A stretch of DNA of 64,000 nt from positions 1 to 64,000 of the forward strand of contig JAEXSP010000004.1 of assembly GCA_023453795.1 (NCBI GenBank). Reading direction: 5' to 3'. A model generated the notes under the pieces. The model searched no databases. It saw only the letters and a program-made list of their open reading frames with translations, and was not told the DNA's origin. This DNA is from Bacillota bacterium (GTDB lineage Bacteria; Bacillota; Clostridia; Acetivibrionales; JAEXSP01). The position numbers were made by a program, and so were the translations under genes. This document shows positions 43,722 to 53,111 of this stretch, in pieces. How positions within the stretch are numbered: position 1 is the first letter of the stretch; the number at the start of each line of letters is the position of its first letter.

Positions 43722-45233
43722 ATGGGCAACAGACTGTTGAGATTTAACGTTATAAAGTATTTATTTGTTCTGGCTTTGCTTATTTTGGATTTGTTTATAC
43801 ATTTCACTTATAATGGAATTCTAACTTACCTATTTACCGGTAGTGTCATGCTAGTTGTAATTTCTGATTTTTTCTTTTGCAAAGGCTTTAAAAGGAAAGG
43901 TGTAAATAGTGCTGAGTCAGAAGATATTCAAAGTGAGGTTCGTAGAATAAATAAAGAATCTGCGCAAATAAGCAATGAGTTAATACAAAAGATTCATGAA
44001 ATAAAAAGAGAGCTGAAAGTCAAGAATGACGAGCTCGACGCTCTGCGTGACGCTTCTGCGGTAGTTACGTCAACCTTTGAACTGAATGAAATAATCGAAT
44101 ATATTTATAAAGTATTTAACAAATTTACGGGATGCGACAGATATTTGATCAGTTTTGTCGATAAGGAAACCAATACCTTGATATGTAGATATGAGTTCGG
44201 CTCAGTCTGTTTCGATGAGGTTGGCAAAAAATTTGATGAAGGTTCTGTATTACTTGACAGCTTTAAAAAAGTAAAAACAATTAGAAAGACAAACATATTT
44301 ATCAGCAAAAGACAGGTTTACGGTGACAAAATGGCTATTCCTTTATTAGTTTCGGGTAAGGTAGTTGGTGTCGTTTTCATGGAAACGGAAATAGCGCATA
44401 ATTTTGAAAATGTAAACGTGGGCTTTTTGGAGAACCTTGCAGCATATGTAGCAATAGCAGTAAAAAACGCAGAACTTTTCAACAATATATATATCCAGAA
44501 GCAGGAAATTGAAGCGCTGTATGAAGAGACTGCTGCGGTTAACGAAGAACTTAGCAGCTACATAGAAGAGTTGGATGAAACAAAAGAGGAACTCAAGTCT
44601 AAGAATGAAGAACTGACTGTTTATTTCAGCAATATGCAAACAGGGTACATACAGACAGTAATGTCTCTTTCCAATGCAATAGAGGCTAAGGATCCATATA
44701 CCAGAGGCCACTGCCAAAGGGTTATGGAAGTTGCCTGTGAGATAGGAAGACGACTTGAATTTGACGACAATCAGATAGCTGATCTAAGGTATGCTGCAAT
44801 ACTTCACGATATAGGCAAAATAGGGATATCCGCCTCAATAATCAATAAGGGCGACAAGCTTACCGAAAGCGAATACAATGAAATTAAAAAGCACCCTTCT
44901 ATTGCGTACAACATATTAAAGGATGTAGAATTCCTGAAAAAAGGCCTTGAAGGGATACTTCAGCATCATGAAAGGTACGATGGAGAAGGATATCCGCATG
45001 GCTTGAAGGAAAAGAATATATGCCTTTTCGGGAGGATACTGTGCATATCGGATGCACTTGATGCAATGACAAGTGACAGGCCTTATAGAAAGGCGATGTC
45101 TTTTGAAGCTGCTGTTGCTGAAATAAAAAAATGCAGGGGAACTCAGTTTGATCCAGAAATCACGGATCTGTTTTTAGATATGAGCCGTGATTTGTTGAAT
45201 TTTAAATTTGAGATGCAGGGAGAGACCTGTTAA
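43722..45233 (+). CDS. GAF-HD-GYP cyclic di-GMP phosphodiesterase
   Basis: Two membrane segments near the N terminus (about 10-55) are followed by a coiled coil and a GAF domain (about 110-265). A second coiled coil (about 265-310) leads to an HD-GYP domain. Catalytic motifs are complete: GHCQRV, ILHDIGKIGI with the HD pair, HPSIAY, LQHHERYDGEGYPHGLK with the GYP motif, and DALDAMTSDRPYR. It should hydrolyse c-di-GMP, opposing the cyclases at 3281 and 49882. The ATG at 43722 follows AAGGAG. Confidence 0.93.
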   Translation: MGNRLLRFNVIKYLFVLALLILDLFIHFTYNGILTYLFTGSVMLVVISDFFFCKGFKRKGVNSAESEDIQSEVRRINKESAQISNELIQKIHEIKRELKVKNDELDALRDASAVVTSTFELNEIIEYIYKVFNKFTGCDRYLISFVDKETNTLICRYEFGSVCFDEVGKKFDEGSVLLDSFKKVKTIRKTNIFISKRQVYGDKMAIPLLVSGKVVGVVFMETEIAHNFENVNVGFLENLAAYVAIAVKNAELFNNIYIQKQEIEALYEETAAVNEELSSYIEELDETKEELKSKNEELTVYFSNMQTGYIQTVMSLSNAIEAKDPYTRGHCQRVMEVACEIGRRLEFDDNQIADLRYAAILHDIGKIGISASIINKGDKLTESEYNEIKKHPSIAYNILKDVEFLKKGLEGILQHHERYDGEGYPHGLKEKNICLFGRILCISDALDAMTSDRPYRKAMSFEAAVAEIKKCRGTQFDPEITDLFLDMSRDLLNFKFEMQGETC

Positions 45234-45341
45234 GGATTGAGTATAAATTTCTTCAATAGCTGGCAGATTAAAACTGTTGAAAATACATTTGTTATATGTT
45301 AATTTTAATAATGGCTGAAAATTAATTTATGGGGGTTTAAC

Positions 45342-46799
45342 ATGACAGAAAAAAATAAGCTTAAAATATTGTTTGTATCAGCTGAAGTCTCACCTTTCGC
45401 CAAAACCGGAGGGTTGGCAGATGTGGCTGGTTCACTGCCCCAATCTCTTGCTGCTATGGGTAATGACGTAAGAGTAGTTATGCCCAGATATAAGACGATT
45501 AAAAGCGGCATGAGTTATGTAGCGGATTTCCCTGTTCAAATTGATTATAAAAAGGAAACCTGCATAGTAAGGGAAACTGAAGTGCAATTTAAGGAAGGCA
45601 ATATAGATGGTATTGTACCTGTCTATTTTATAGATAACTACAACTATTTCGACCGGGATGGAATATACTGCTACTATGATGATGCAGAAAGGTTTGCTTT
45701 CTTCTGCAATTCCGTATTGGAAATGCTTCCGCGGATTAGCTTCAAGCCTGATATCATCCACTGCAACGATTGGCACACCGGTCCTATCTGTATGCTTTTG
45801 GGAGAAAAATATAGAAACAGCGATTTTTTTAAGGATATAAAAACTGTATTTACAATACACAACCTTGAATACCAGGGACATTTTCCAAAGGAAACAATAA
45901 GGTTTTTCAATCTTGGGGAGGAAGTGTTTACCTCTGATAAGGTTGAATTCTATGGCATTTTCAATTTCATGAAAGCCGGTTTGGTCTATTCTGATATTAT
46001 AAATACTGTAAGTGAAATGTACTCGAAGGAGATTCAGACTGTCCAATACGGTGAGAGGCTGGAGGGACTGCTTCAGAGAAGGGCGGGCGACCTTTACGGC
46101 ATCGTGAACGGAATAAGCTATGATGATTTTAATCCTGCTACTGACTCCAGAATATACAAGAATTTTGGGTTGGAAAATCGCTCCGGCAAGAAGAAAAACA
46201 AGACAGGACTTCAAAAGGAAATGGGACTTCCTGATAGGGATGTGCCTGTCATCGGGTTAATTTCCAGACTTACGGGCCAAAAGGGGCTTAACCTCATTGT
46301 CGATGTCATTGATGAAATACTGAAAAATGATGTTCAGTTCATACTGCTCGGCACGGGTGACGAATATTATGAAAACGCATTCAGGAACGCACAAAATAAA
46401 TATCCTGACAAAATGGCTGCCTTCATTGGCTTCAATGCTGAGCTTGCACAAAAAATATATGCCGGCAGCGACATGTTCTTAATGCCGTCAAGGTTTGAAC
46501 CGTGCGGCCTTGGTCAGATCATAAGCTTCAGGTACGGAACTATTCCCATAGTCAGAGCAACAGGCGGTCTGGCAGATACCGTAATTGACTTCGATTCGGA
46601 TAATACTTCCGGGAACGGCTTTTCCTTCACCGAGTTTTCACATGCTCAAATGCTGGATGCTATAGGACGTGCATTGCAGACTTATAATAATCGGAAGACA
46701 TGGGAGCAGCTTGTTAAAAGAGCATTGTCTCTGGATTTTTCATGGCATGTACCTGCTGAAAAATATATGAATCTGTACCGAAAGGCTTTAACCAAATAA
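45342..46799 (+). CDS. glgA: glycogen synthase (ADP-glucose type)
   Basis: GlgA extends alpha-1,4-glucan with ADP-glucose. The 485-residue GT5 enzyme has the N-terminal SPFAKTGGLADVAGSLP substrate loop, FTIHNLEYQGHFP, the PVIGLISRLTGQKG linker start, and the C-terminal PSRFEPCGLGQ with RATGGLADTV. The ATG follows TGGGGG. No glgC, glgB or glgP is adjacent, so it stands apart from the usual glycogen operon. Spore-formers store glycogen-like granules before sporulation. Confidence 0.96.
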   Translation: MTEKNKLKILFVSAEVSPFAKTGGLADVAGSLPQSLAAMGNDVRVVMPRYKTIKSGMSYVADFPVQIDYKKETCIVRETEVQFKEGNIDGIVPVYFIDNYNYFDRDGIYCYYDDAERFAFFCNSVLEMLPRISFKPDIIHCNDWHTGPICMLLGEKYRNSDFFKDIKTVFTIHNLEYQGHFPKETIRFFNLGEEVFTSDKVEFYGIFNFMKAGLVYSDIINTVSEMYSKEIQTVQYGERLEGLLQRRAGDLYGIVNGISYDDFNPATDSRIYKNFGLENRSGKKKNKTGLQKEMGLPDRDVPVIGLISRLTGQKGLNLIVDVIDEILKNDVQFILLGTGDEYYENAFRNAQNKYPDKMAAFIGFNAELAQKIYAGSDMFLMPSRFEPCGLGQIISFRYGTIPIVRATGGLADTVIDFDSDNTSGNGFSFTEFSHAQMLDAIGRALQTYNNRKTWEQLVKRALSLDFSWHVPAEKYMNLYRKALTK

Positions 46800-46878
46800 A
46801 AAATAATTGATTCAGTTAACAGAAGAGTCCGGCAGGACTCTTTTTGCTAATTGCAAATATGTCAGGAGAGGTGCTTTT

Positions 46879-47517
46879 ATGGATAAAAAGCATGAAGTTG
46901 CAGAGATCATAAAGGAATTTGATAAGCTGTATCCTGAAGCTGTATGCTCGCTGGAGTACAGGAATCCACTTGAACTGCTTATATCGACTCAGCTGGCAGC
47001 GCAATGCACCGATGCCAGGGTTAATATAGTGACTAAGACTCTTTTTGAAAAGTATAGGGACGTAAATGCATTTGCAAATGCCGATTTGAGCGAACTGGAA
47101 CGGGAAATTCGTTCAACGGGCTTTTATCATAATAAAGCCCGTAATATAATTAATTGCTGCAAAATGATAATAGAAAAGTTTAACGGGCAGGTTCCGGGGA
47201 ATCTGAAGGATCTGCTGACACTTCCGGGAGTAGGCAGAAAAACAGCCAATCTCGTTTTGGGTGACGTATTCAACATTCCCGGTGTTGTTGTGGACACACA
47301 TGCAAAAAGGCTTTCTAAAAGGATTGGACTTACTGAACATGATGACCCAACCAAGGTTGAGTTTGACCTGATGAAGAAGGTTCCTGAGAAAGACTGGGGA
47401 AAATTCTGCCACCAATTGGTGTATCACGGAAGAGCAGTATGCAATGCCAGAAAACCTAAATGCAGCGAATGTTCGATTATAAATTATTGCGATTTCGGTC
47501 TAAAAAAAGGTCTTTAA
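46879..47517 (+). CDS. nth: endonuclease III
   Basis: This is a base-excision glycosylase/AP lyase for oxidised pyrimidines. The 212-residue protein has the helix-hairpin-helix LPGVGRKTANLVL with the catalytic Lys nearby, the catalytic Asp in VVVDTHAKRLSKRIGL, and a C-terminal 4Fe-4S motif C-X6-C-X2-C-X5-C. The ATG at 46879 follows AGGAGAGG; the upstream in-frame extension is not supported. The 170-base gap after it holds a weak inverted repeat (TGGCCTG/CAGGCCA) only. Confidence 0.95.
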   Translation: MDKKHEVAEIIKEFDKLYPEAVCSLEYRNPLELLISTQLAAQCTDARVNIVTKTLFEKYRDVNAFANADLSELEREIRSTGFYHNKARNIINCCKMIIEKFNGQVPGNLKDLLTLPGVGRKTANLVLGDVFNIPGVVVDTHAKRLSKRIGLTEHDDPTKVEFDLMKKVPEKDWGKFCHQLVYHGRAVCNARKPKCSECSIINYCDFGLKKGL

Positions 47518-47689
47518 AAGAAGGATTTAGTTTATCATTGTCGAATTACCTATTAAATAAGCAAGTGGCCTGTAACAGCTAAAACTTTAGGGTATGCAGG
47601 CCATAACATCAAGGAAGTACATTTGTAAAATCTTTATTTATATTAAATTATGATTTTATAAATTACTAGGTCTCTTTATGAGGTGAAAA

Positions 47690-49867
47690 ATGCCTTTGAA
47701 CGCTGATAAACCAAAAAGAAAAACTAAAGAGAAAAAGATCCTGGTACTCGAGAACTGCCTGAGTGAGATAAACACTCCGGTTGAGGCTATAGATCCCGAT
47801 GAACTGATTTTTGCCCTTGACATAGGTACAAGAACAGTTGTGGGCGTAGCGGGGGTTCAGGACAAGGACAACTTCAGGATAGTTGCCGCTGAAGTTGTCG
47901 AACACAAAAACAGGGCTATGATGGATGGGCAGATTCATGACATTCTTCAGGTTGCCGAAGTGGCAAAGGAAGTAAAAAGCAGGCTTGAAAGCAAGATAGG
48001 GGTTCAGTTGACCAAGGTTGCCATTGCTGCTGCGGGCAGAGTGCTGAAAACCTGCGAGGTTAAGATTGAAAGGGATATTGATCAGGGAAGGGAAATTGAC
48101 CATGAAACCGTCAGCAGCCTTGAAATAGAAGGAATTCAGCTGGCACAGATGAAGTTGGACGAAGAAATGCCGAAGGATGACAAAACCCAGTTTTATTGTG
48201 TCGGATATAGCGTAATAAACTATTATTTGAACAATTATATAATATCTACATTGGTCGGACATAAGGGCAAAAAGATCGGTGCGGAGATTCTTGCAACATT
48301 TTTACCTCACATAGTTGTTGACAGCCTGTATACCGTCATGAGCAAGATTGGGCTGGAAGTGGTGAGCCTTACTTTGGAACCGATTGCTGCGATAAATGTA
48401 ACGATACCGAAGGATTTGCGGCTATTGAATCTTGCACTGGTTGATATAGGTGCCGGAACATCAGATATTGCAATTACCAGAGACGGAAGTGTTGTCGCAT
48501 ATGCAATGGCGCCCCTTGCCGGTGACGAAATCACGGAAAAAATTGCACAGCACTACCTGGTTGACTTCAATACAAGCGAGAAGATCAAGCTAGCCCTTTC
48601 GTCAAAGAAAGAGTCGGTAAGCTTTGTTGATATTCTGGGCAAAAAGCAGTCCGTTAAATTAACGGAGGTGCTTGAAGTCATAAAGCCATCCGTAGAACTT
48701 CTGGCGGAAACAATAGCACAGAAGATTGTTGAATATAATCATAAAGCACCAAATGCAGTATTCCTTATCGGTGGAGGAAGTCAGATTCCGGGATTGACAG
48801 ATATGGTGTCCAAGTATCTGAAATTGCCTAATGAGCGTGTAGTTGTCAGGGGCAGAGACATCATTCAGAATGTCAAATTCTCAGGAAAGATGCTAAAGGG
48901 GCCAGAATCTATAACTCCGATCGGAATCGCTATAACTGCACAGATGCAAAAAGGTCAGGATTTCATGTCCGTAACTGTCAATGGAAAGAAAGTAAGGCTT
49001 TTCAACTCGAAAAAGCTTACTGTAGCCGATGCTCTTATATTAATAGGCTTTGATCCGTCTAGCCTTATCGGACGTACAGGAAAAAGCATCATGTTTGAAT
49101 TGAATGGAGTAAAAAAGACAGTAAAAGGCGGATATGGAAAGGCAGCTGAAATTTTTGTCAATGGTGTTCAGACAAGCGTTGATGCAAGGCTTAGTGCTAA
49201 TGACGAGATCAGGATCATTCCATCGGAAAACGGAAATAACGCTGAGGCAAGAATCTCAGATTTCATAAAAAAAACCGAAAGGGTTGCTATTACCTTGAAC
49301 GGTAATGAGATTGACATTGGTGCAAGGTATTTCATTAATGGCAAAGCTGCTCTTGCTGATTCGGAAATTAAGAATGACGATGTAGTTCATATCAGCGAAA
49401 TTACAACTCTTGCGGACATAGAGAAGCTATATGAAATAGACATTGACGGATTCGAGTTTTTTGTCAATGGCGGCAAAGAGGAAAAGACTTATATAATCAA
49501 TCCCGGAGATGTCATTGAATATAAGAGAATGGCTAAATACGAGAAGGAAAAATCTCAACCCCTCGGCAACGATGCAATTGAAAAGCCGGAACCGGACGAC
49601 GGGGCAAGCAGACCCCAAACTCCCGGTGGATTACAGGACTTTGCAGCGTCTGCCGCAGACAGCGGGTTTCATGTAGTAGTAAACGGAAAGAACGTTACAC
49701 TGGATGCAAACAAGTCTCACTATATTTTTGTGGACATTTTTAATTTTATTGATTTTGATCTTACAAGGCCTCAGGGCAGCATCGTTCTAAAACTTAATGG
49801 AAATCAGGCAGCTTTTACTGATGAGGTGCGGCCGGGAGATACTATAGATATATATTGGGCCAAGTAA
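47690..49867 (+). CDS. FtsA-like ATPase with long beta-grasp-like C-terminal tail
   Basis: Residues about 35-420 form an actin-like (ASKHA) ATPase of the FtsA/PilM group: ALDIGTRTVVGVAG phosphate-1 loop, an SHS2-like inserted domain (about 85-170), VDIGAGTSDIAI phosphate-2, and FLIGGGSQIPGL. FtsA usually ends soon after with a membrane-binding helix. Here about 300 more residues contain four or so repeats of a short beta unit (VTVNGKKVRLFN; ITLNGNEIDIG; FFVNGG; HVVVNGKNVTLD), each ending in an acidic GDTIDI- or DEIRII-like strand, plus a Pro-rich linker. Clostridia carry such a second FtsA-like protein away from the division cluster. Its role is unknown to me. Confidence 0.82.
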   Translation: MPLNADKPKRKTKEKKILVLENCLSEINTPVEAIDPDELIFALDIGTRTVVGVAGVQDKDNFRIVAAEVVEHKNRAMMDGQIHDILQVAEVAKEVKSRLESKIGVQLTKVAIAAAGRVLKTCEVKIERDIDQGREIDHETVSSLEIEGIQLAQMKLDEEMPKDDKTQFYCVGYSVINYYLNNYIISTLVGHKGKKIGAEILATFLPHIVVDSLYTVMSKIGLEVVSLTLEPIAAINVTIPKDLRLLNLALVDIGAGTSDIAITRDGSVVAYAMAPLAGDEITEKIAQHYLVDFNTSEKIKLALSSKKESVSFVDILGKKQSVKLTEVLEVIKPSVELLAETIAQKIVEYNHKAPNAVFLIGGGSQIPGLTDMVSKYLKLPNERVVVRGRDIIQNVKFSGKMLKGPESITPIGIAITAQMQKGQDFMSVTVNGKKVRLFNSKKLTVADALILIGFDPSSLIGRTGKSIMFELNGVKKTVKGGYGKAAEIFVNGVQTSVDARLSANDEIRIIPSENGNNAEARISDFIKKTERVAITLNGNEIDIGARYFINGKAALADSEIKNDDVVHISEITTLADIEKLYEIDIDGFEFFVNGGKEEKTYIINPGDVIEYKRMAKYEKEKSQPLGNDAIEKPEPDDGASRPQTPGGLQDFAASAADSGFHVVVNGKNVTLDANKSHYIFVDIFNFIDFDLTRPQGSIVLKLNGNQAAFTDEVRPGDTIDIYWAK

Positions 49868-49881
49868 AAGGAAGTGTTAAT

Positions 49882-51558
49882 GTGGACAAAATTGAAAAAT
49901 ATGAACTGATGTATTCAAAATTCTCGTGGATTTTGATTTTAATGGCTTGTGTTTCTTCATCAGTTGTAAATGTAACAATTGACTCTAATAAAAGCTATGT
50001 CTATTGGACATTGCTCTTGGCTTTTTTTGCATTTGCAGCAATAGCTAATTATTTAAAGATAAAATTCATTCGTTCAGATAAATTTTCAAATGAAACATTA
50101 TACCTTTTATCCAAGGCTTTTGAGATGGTCATGGTTGTATTTTCGATTGAATTTATAGGCATAGGCAATTGGGGGTATATACTTCCCGCCCTTTCCATTC
50201 TTGTTACCAGTCTTCGCAAGGGCAGGAGGAACGGCTCTATACTTGTATTGATTGCTTTTGCAACTCATATTCTGCTATTACTCATCAAGCATTTTATTTA
50301 CCCCGCAGATGAAAACTATCTGTTAAACGATTTTGTCTTTGTATTGGTGTTGTATTATGTCGGACTTCAAATGTTTGCAATCCTTTGCGGTTTCATATTT
50401 AAGAGCGGACTCGAAAGTGAAGATGAAAACAAAGCACTACTTGATCAACTCGAAGAGAAGTACGAACAGCTTGCCGTTGCTCAGGAAGAGATAAAATTAC
50501 ACTACGATAAACTCAAGGATACGAACAATAAGCTTGAGGATACTAACAGAAAACTTACAGGAAGCATAGCCGAATTTTACACCCTGCAGCAGATAAGCCA
50601 GGCTATCGGCTCCATATTTGAAATAAAGGAATTACTCAAATATGTTAACGACATAATTCTTGGCGTAATGGGTGTAAATTACTCAACCATAATACTTTAT
50701 GATGAAAAAAGATCGAAGCTGAAAGTTCATACCACCAGCATTAAAAACAGGGATGAGCTTATAACCCTGAGCGACAACATAAATTGTCCAAGGATGATGG
50801 ATTCCCTGTATAACGGAAAGCAGATAATCGAGAATATAGTTGACCATGATGAATATGCCTTTACACAGGGGAGAGAAGTCAACTCCCTTATTATCATTCC
50901 GTTGAGCACGAAGACACGGAAGTTCGGGTTGGTGCTTATTGAACACAAGTACTATAATGCCTTTGATGAAGAAAATGTGAGACTCCTTGATATCATTGGA
51001 CAGCAAGTGGGTATTGCAATGGAAAACGCCGAACTGTACCAGAAGATGCATGAGCTTGCAACTACCGACAGCCTTACCGGCGTATACAACAGGCTTTATT
51101 TCCAGGAACGGCTGCAGAAAGAGTTTGCGGATGCAAAGGAAGAAGATTATCAGTTGTCTCTGGCTATTTTTGACATAGACTTTTTCAAAAGGTTTAACGA
51201 CACCTTTGGTCATTTGTTCGGGGACAAGGTTCTTAAGCATATAGCAGACCTCGTGAAAAAATCCATGAGGAATACAGACATTCTGGCAAGGTACGGAGGA
51301 GAAGAATTCATTATACTTTTCCCCAGAACAGGTTTAAAAGAAGCATTTGAAAAGGTAGAAACCCTCAGACAGAAAATAGCACAGTCGGAAATAAAGGATA
51401 ACCTTGTAACAGCAACGGTGACCGTAAGCTTTGGAGTATGCAGCTTCCCCGAAGCGGCTTCAACAGAAAGTGAGCTTATCAGATTAGCTGATGATGCTTT
51501 GTATGAAGCAAAGAATATGGGAAGAAACTGCGCCAGAACAGCAAAGGTTTTTTCATAA
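49882..51558 (+). CDS. membrane GAF-GGDEF diguanylate cyclase
   Basis: Six or so membrane helices (about 12-175), a coiled coil (about 185-225), a GAF domain (about 230-385) and a GGDEF domain (about 395-555). The active site is GGEEF, preceded by an RNTD inhibitory site. DSLTGVYNRLYF, FDIDFFKRFNDTFGH and ADDALYEAKNMGRN are intact. I chose GTG 49882, which follows AAAGGA by nine bases and lies just after the stop of the FtsA-like gene. Co-transcription with that gene is likely. Confidence 0.92.
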   Translation: MDKIEKYELMYSKFSWILILMACVSSSVVNVTIDSNKSYVYWTLLLAFFAFAAIANYLKIKFIRSDKFSNETLYLLSKAFEMVMVVFSIEFIGIGNWGYILPALSILVTSLRKGRRNGSILVLIAFATHILLLLIKHFIYPADENYLLNDFVFVLVLYYVGLQMFAILCGFIFKSGLESEDENKALLDQLEEKYEQLAVAQEEIKLHYDKLKDTNNKLEDTNRKLTGSIAEFYTLQQISQAIGSIFEIKELLKYVNDIILGVMGVNYSTIILYDEKRSKLKVHTTSIKNRDELITLSDNINCPRMMDSLYNGKQIIENIVDHDEYAFTQGREVNSLIIIPLSTKTRKFGLVLIEHKYYNAFDEENVRLLDIIGQQVGIAMENAELYQKMHELATTDSLTGVYNRLYFQERLQKEFADAKEEDYQLSLAIFDIDFFKRFNDTFGHLFGDKVLKHIADLVKKSMRNTDILARYGGEEFIILFPRTGLKEAFEKVETLRQKIAQSEIKDNLVTATVTVSFGVCSFPEAASTESELIRLADDALYEAKNMGRNCARTAKVFS

Positions 51559-51567
51559 TTCCAGGCT

Positions 51568-52263
51568 TCAATATGCCTTAAAGGAATTGACTATCCCAAT
51601 AAACTTGTTGAATTTGTGCTTATTCCATATTGACTTTTCTGTAAAGCAGCTTATCCTGTAAAGCATGTCATTTTTCAATAAAAAGACCTCGCAGCCCTTA
51701 TAATATCTATTATTCCCTGCCAATACTGAATAGTCCCAGCAATAGCCAGGCAGTGTATTAACTTTTATATTCTTTACACTGCTTTTTTCATACCCAAGAT
51801 CAGTGCTTTTTAAAGATTTATGTATGAATTCCTGAATAGGGCAGGGGTGACTCCATACCTGTATGAAGCCGAACATTTTATTATTGTTGTCGATGTAATC
51901 AATATGATAAAGTAAGTCGGTGCCTCCGGACTCGGTCCGGCTTAAGTCGAACTTGGCCGGATAATTGAAGCTCAGGCCTCCGCTGACCGGTCTGAAATCG
52001 GATATACGTTTGACCGGCTTTTTCAAAGAAAATTCTGTCTCTATTGAAGCATCTTTCACATTTTGATTTATATATATATCCCTGACATGATAGCTTAAGG
52101 GGTAAGAGAATGATAGATAGTTATCGATAGTGATGCTGCAAATGAGCACATTTTTCAGGATTGCTACAGCCGTCAGGATAGCTGCTGTCAAAATTGCAAG
52201 TGTTCCGATGATAAGCAATACCCTCTTTTTATAATTTGACACATATATGACGTACAATTCCAT
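51568..52263 (-). CDS. membrane-anchored protein of unknown function (PsbP-like candidate)
   Basis: The 231-residue protein has a short basic N terminus, one membrane helix at about 14-38 and an external domain rich in beta strands. The opening of that domain (DNYLSFSYPLSYHV) and the later FIQVWSHP resemble PsbP-related lipoprotein domains of clostridia. I cannot assign a function. The ribosome site is GGGGGC very close to the ATG. It converges with the GGDEF gene. Confidence 0.65.
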   Translation of the reverse strand: MELYVIYVSNYKKRVLLIIGTLAILTAAILTAVAILKNVLICSITIDNYLSFSYPLSYHVRDIYINQNVKDASIETEFSLKKPVKRISDFRPVSGGLSFNYPAKFDLSRTESGGTDLLYHIDYIDNNNKMFGFIQVWSHPCPIQEFIHKSLKSTDLGYEKSSVKNIKVNTLPGYCWDYSVLAGNNRYYKGCEVFLLKNDMLYRISCFTEKSIWNKHKFNKFIGIVNSFKAY

Positions 52264-52423
52264 GCCCCCATCAAATATAAACGGACGTTCAATAATATAT
52301 GTATATCATTTTTCGGCAGGTTTATGTTTAATAACTTTTTTTCATGATTTTTCAATAGACATTCACTAAAATACCGAAAGTGAATATATTAATAGTATCG
52401 ACCCTTTCGAGAGGAGTGTTTTT

Positions 52424-52495
52424 ATGAAAGTGGTAGTCGTAAAAATGCCAAAGTTCTTCAGCGGTATAATAAGAAAAGTATTAAGGATGGGATAA
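52424..52495 (+). CDS. spoVM: stage V sporulation protein M (SpoVM)
   Basis: This 23-codon gene encodes an amphipathic peptide (MKVVVVKMPKFFSGIIRKVL) that aligns with Bacillus SpoVM (pattern MKxxxxKLPKFLGGIVR). The conserved Pro and the Lys-Phe-Phe/Leu step match. SpoVM recognises the curved forespore membrane and anchors the coat ATPase SpoIVA. AGAGGAG lies ten bases before the ATG. The neighbour rpmB on the opposite strand is the same as in Bacillus, which supports the call. The flanking 52264-52423 stretch presumably holds its sporulation promoter; I could not fix a sigma-E box. Confidence 0.88.
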   Translation: MKVVVVKMPKFFSGIIRKVLRMG

Positions 52496-52554
52496 AGCAG
52501 CAGAATGAAAGATGGGGAATGTTATTCCTGCCCGCTTTTATAAGACATGCCCAT

Positions 52555-52597
52555 AAAAAAATAAAAAAAGCGTTTGCGCTTTTTTTATTTTTTATAT
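52555..52597. terminator. bidirectional terminator between spoVM and rpmB
   Basis: AAAAAATAAAAAAAGCG pairs with CGCTTTTTTTATTTTTT over a TTTG loop. A and T runs on each side allow it to serve both converging genes. Confidence 0.88.
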
Positions 52598-52619
52598 CTT
52601 TATGATTCTTTTATCGGCA

Positions 52620-52808
52620 TTAAACAGCTCTTGTTACCTTGTTGGAACGCAAGCACCTGGTGCAAACGTTTGCTGTCTTTACAGTCCCTTCTTCAACTAC
52701 TTTAACTTTTCTTACATTGGGCTTCCAAGATCTATTAGTCTTTCTGTTGGAGTGACTGACAGATAACCCGAATTTAACGTCTTTGCTGCATACATCACAT
52801 TTAGCCAT
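52620..52808 (-). CDS. rpmB: 50S ribosomal protein L28
   Basis: At 62 residues this is the normal L28 size. It starts MAKCDVC and has two CxxC pairs (CDVC and CTRC), the zinc-binding form, plus the conserved SHSNRKTNRSWKPNV stretch. The ATG follows AAGGAGGTG. The stretch 52809-53111 between it and recG is A+T-rich and contains divergent promoters but no gene that I can see. Confidence 0.97.
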   Translation of the reverse strand: MAKCDVCSKDVKFGLSVSHSNRKTNRSWKPNVRKVKVVEEGTVKTANVCTRCLRSNKVTRAV

Positions 52809-53111
52809 TTGAATAACACCTCCTTCAAACTGGAGAAATACGGTATTTATAAATAAAAACTAATAAATACTTTTCATTTTTTATCAAAGCAATAACTATT
52901 TTAACACATAACCCAGTTTTTTAGCAAGATTTTTTTAAAATTAATTTAATAGGCTGTATGAGATTGCTTCCTTTAGAGCATAAGGCTTTACTAAGGCAGA
53001 TTGATATATTAAAATGTTAATAAATTGATAATTATAAGTTGAATAAAATAATTAGTACGAAAGCGAGCAAAATATCCAACGATTCTGGGGATTTTTGCGA
53101 AGGTTGAGTTC

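Noticed and set aside
45432..46214. A 260-residue minus-strand frame opposite glgA
   Set aside because: glgA has all catalytic motifs on the plus strand; the opposite frame has no recognisable features.
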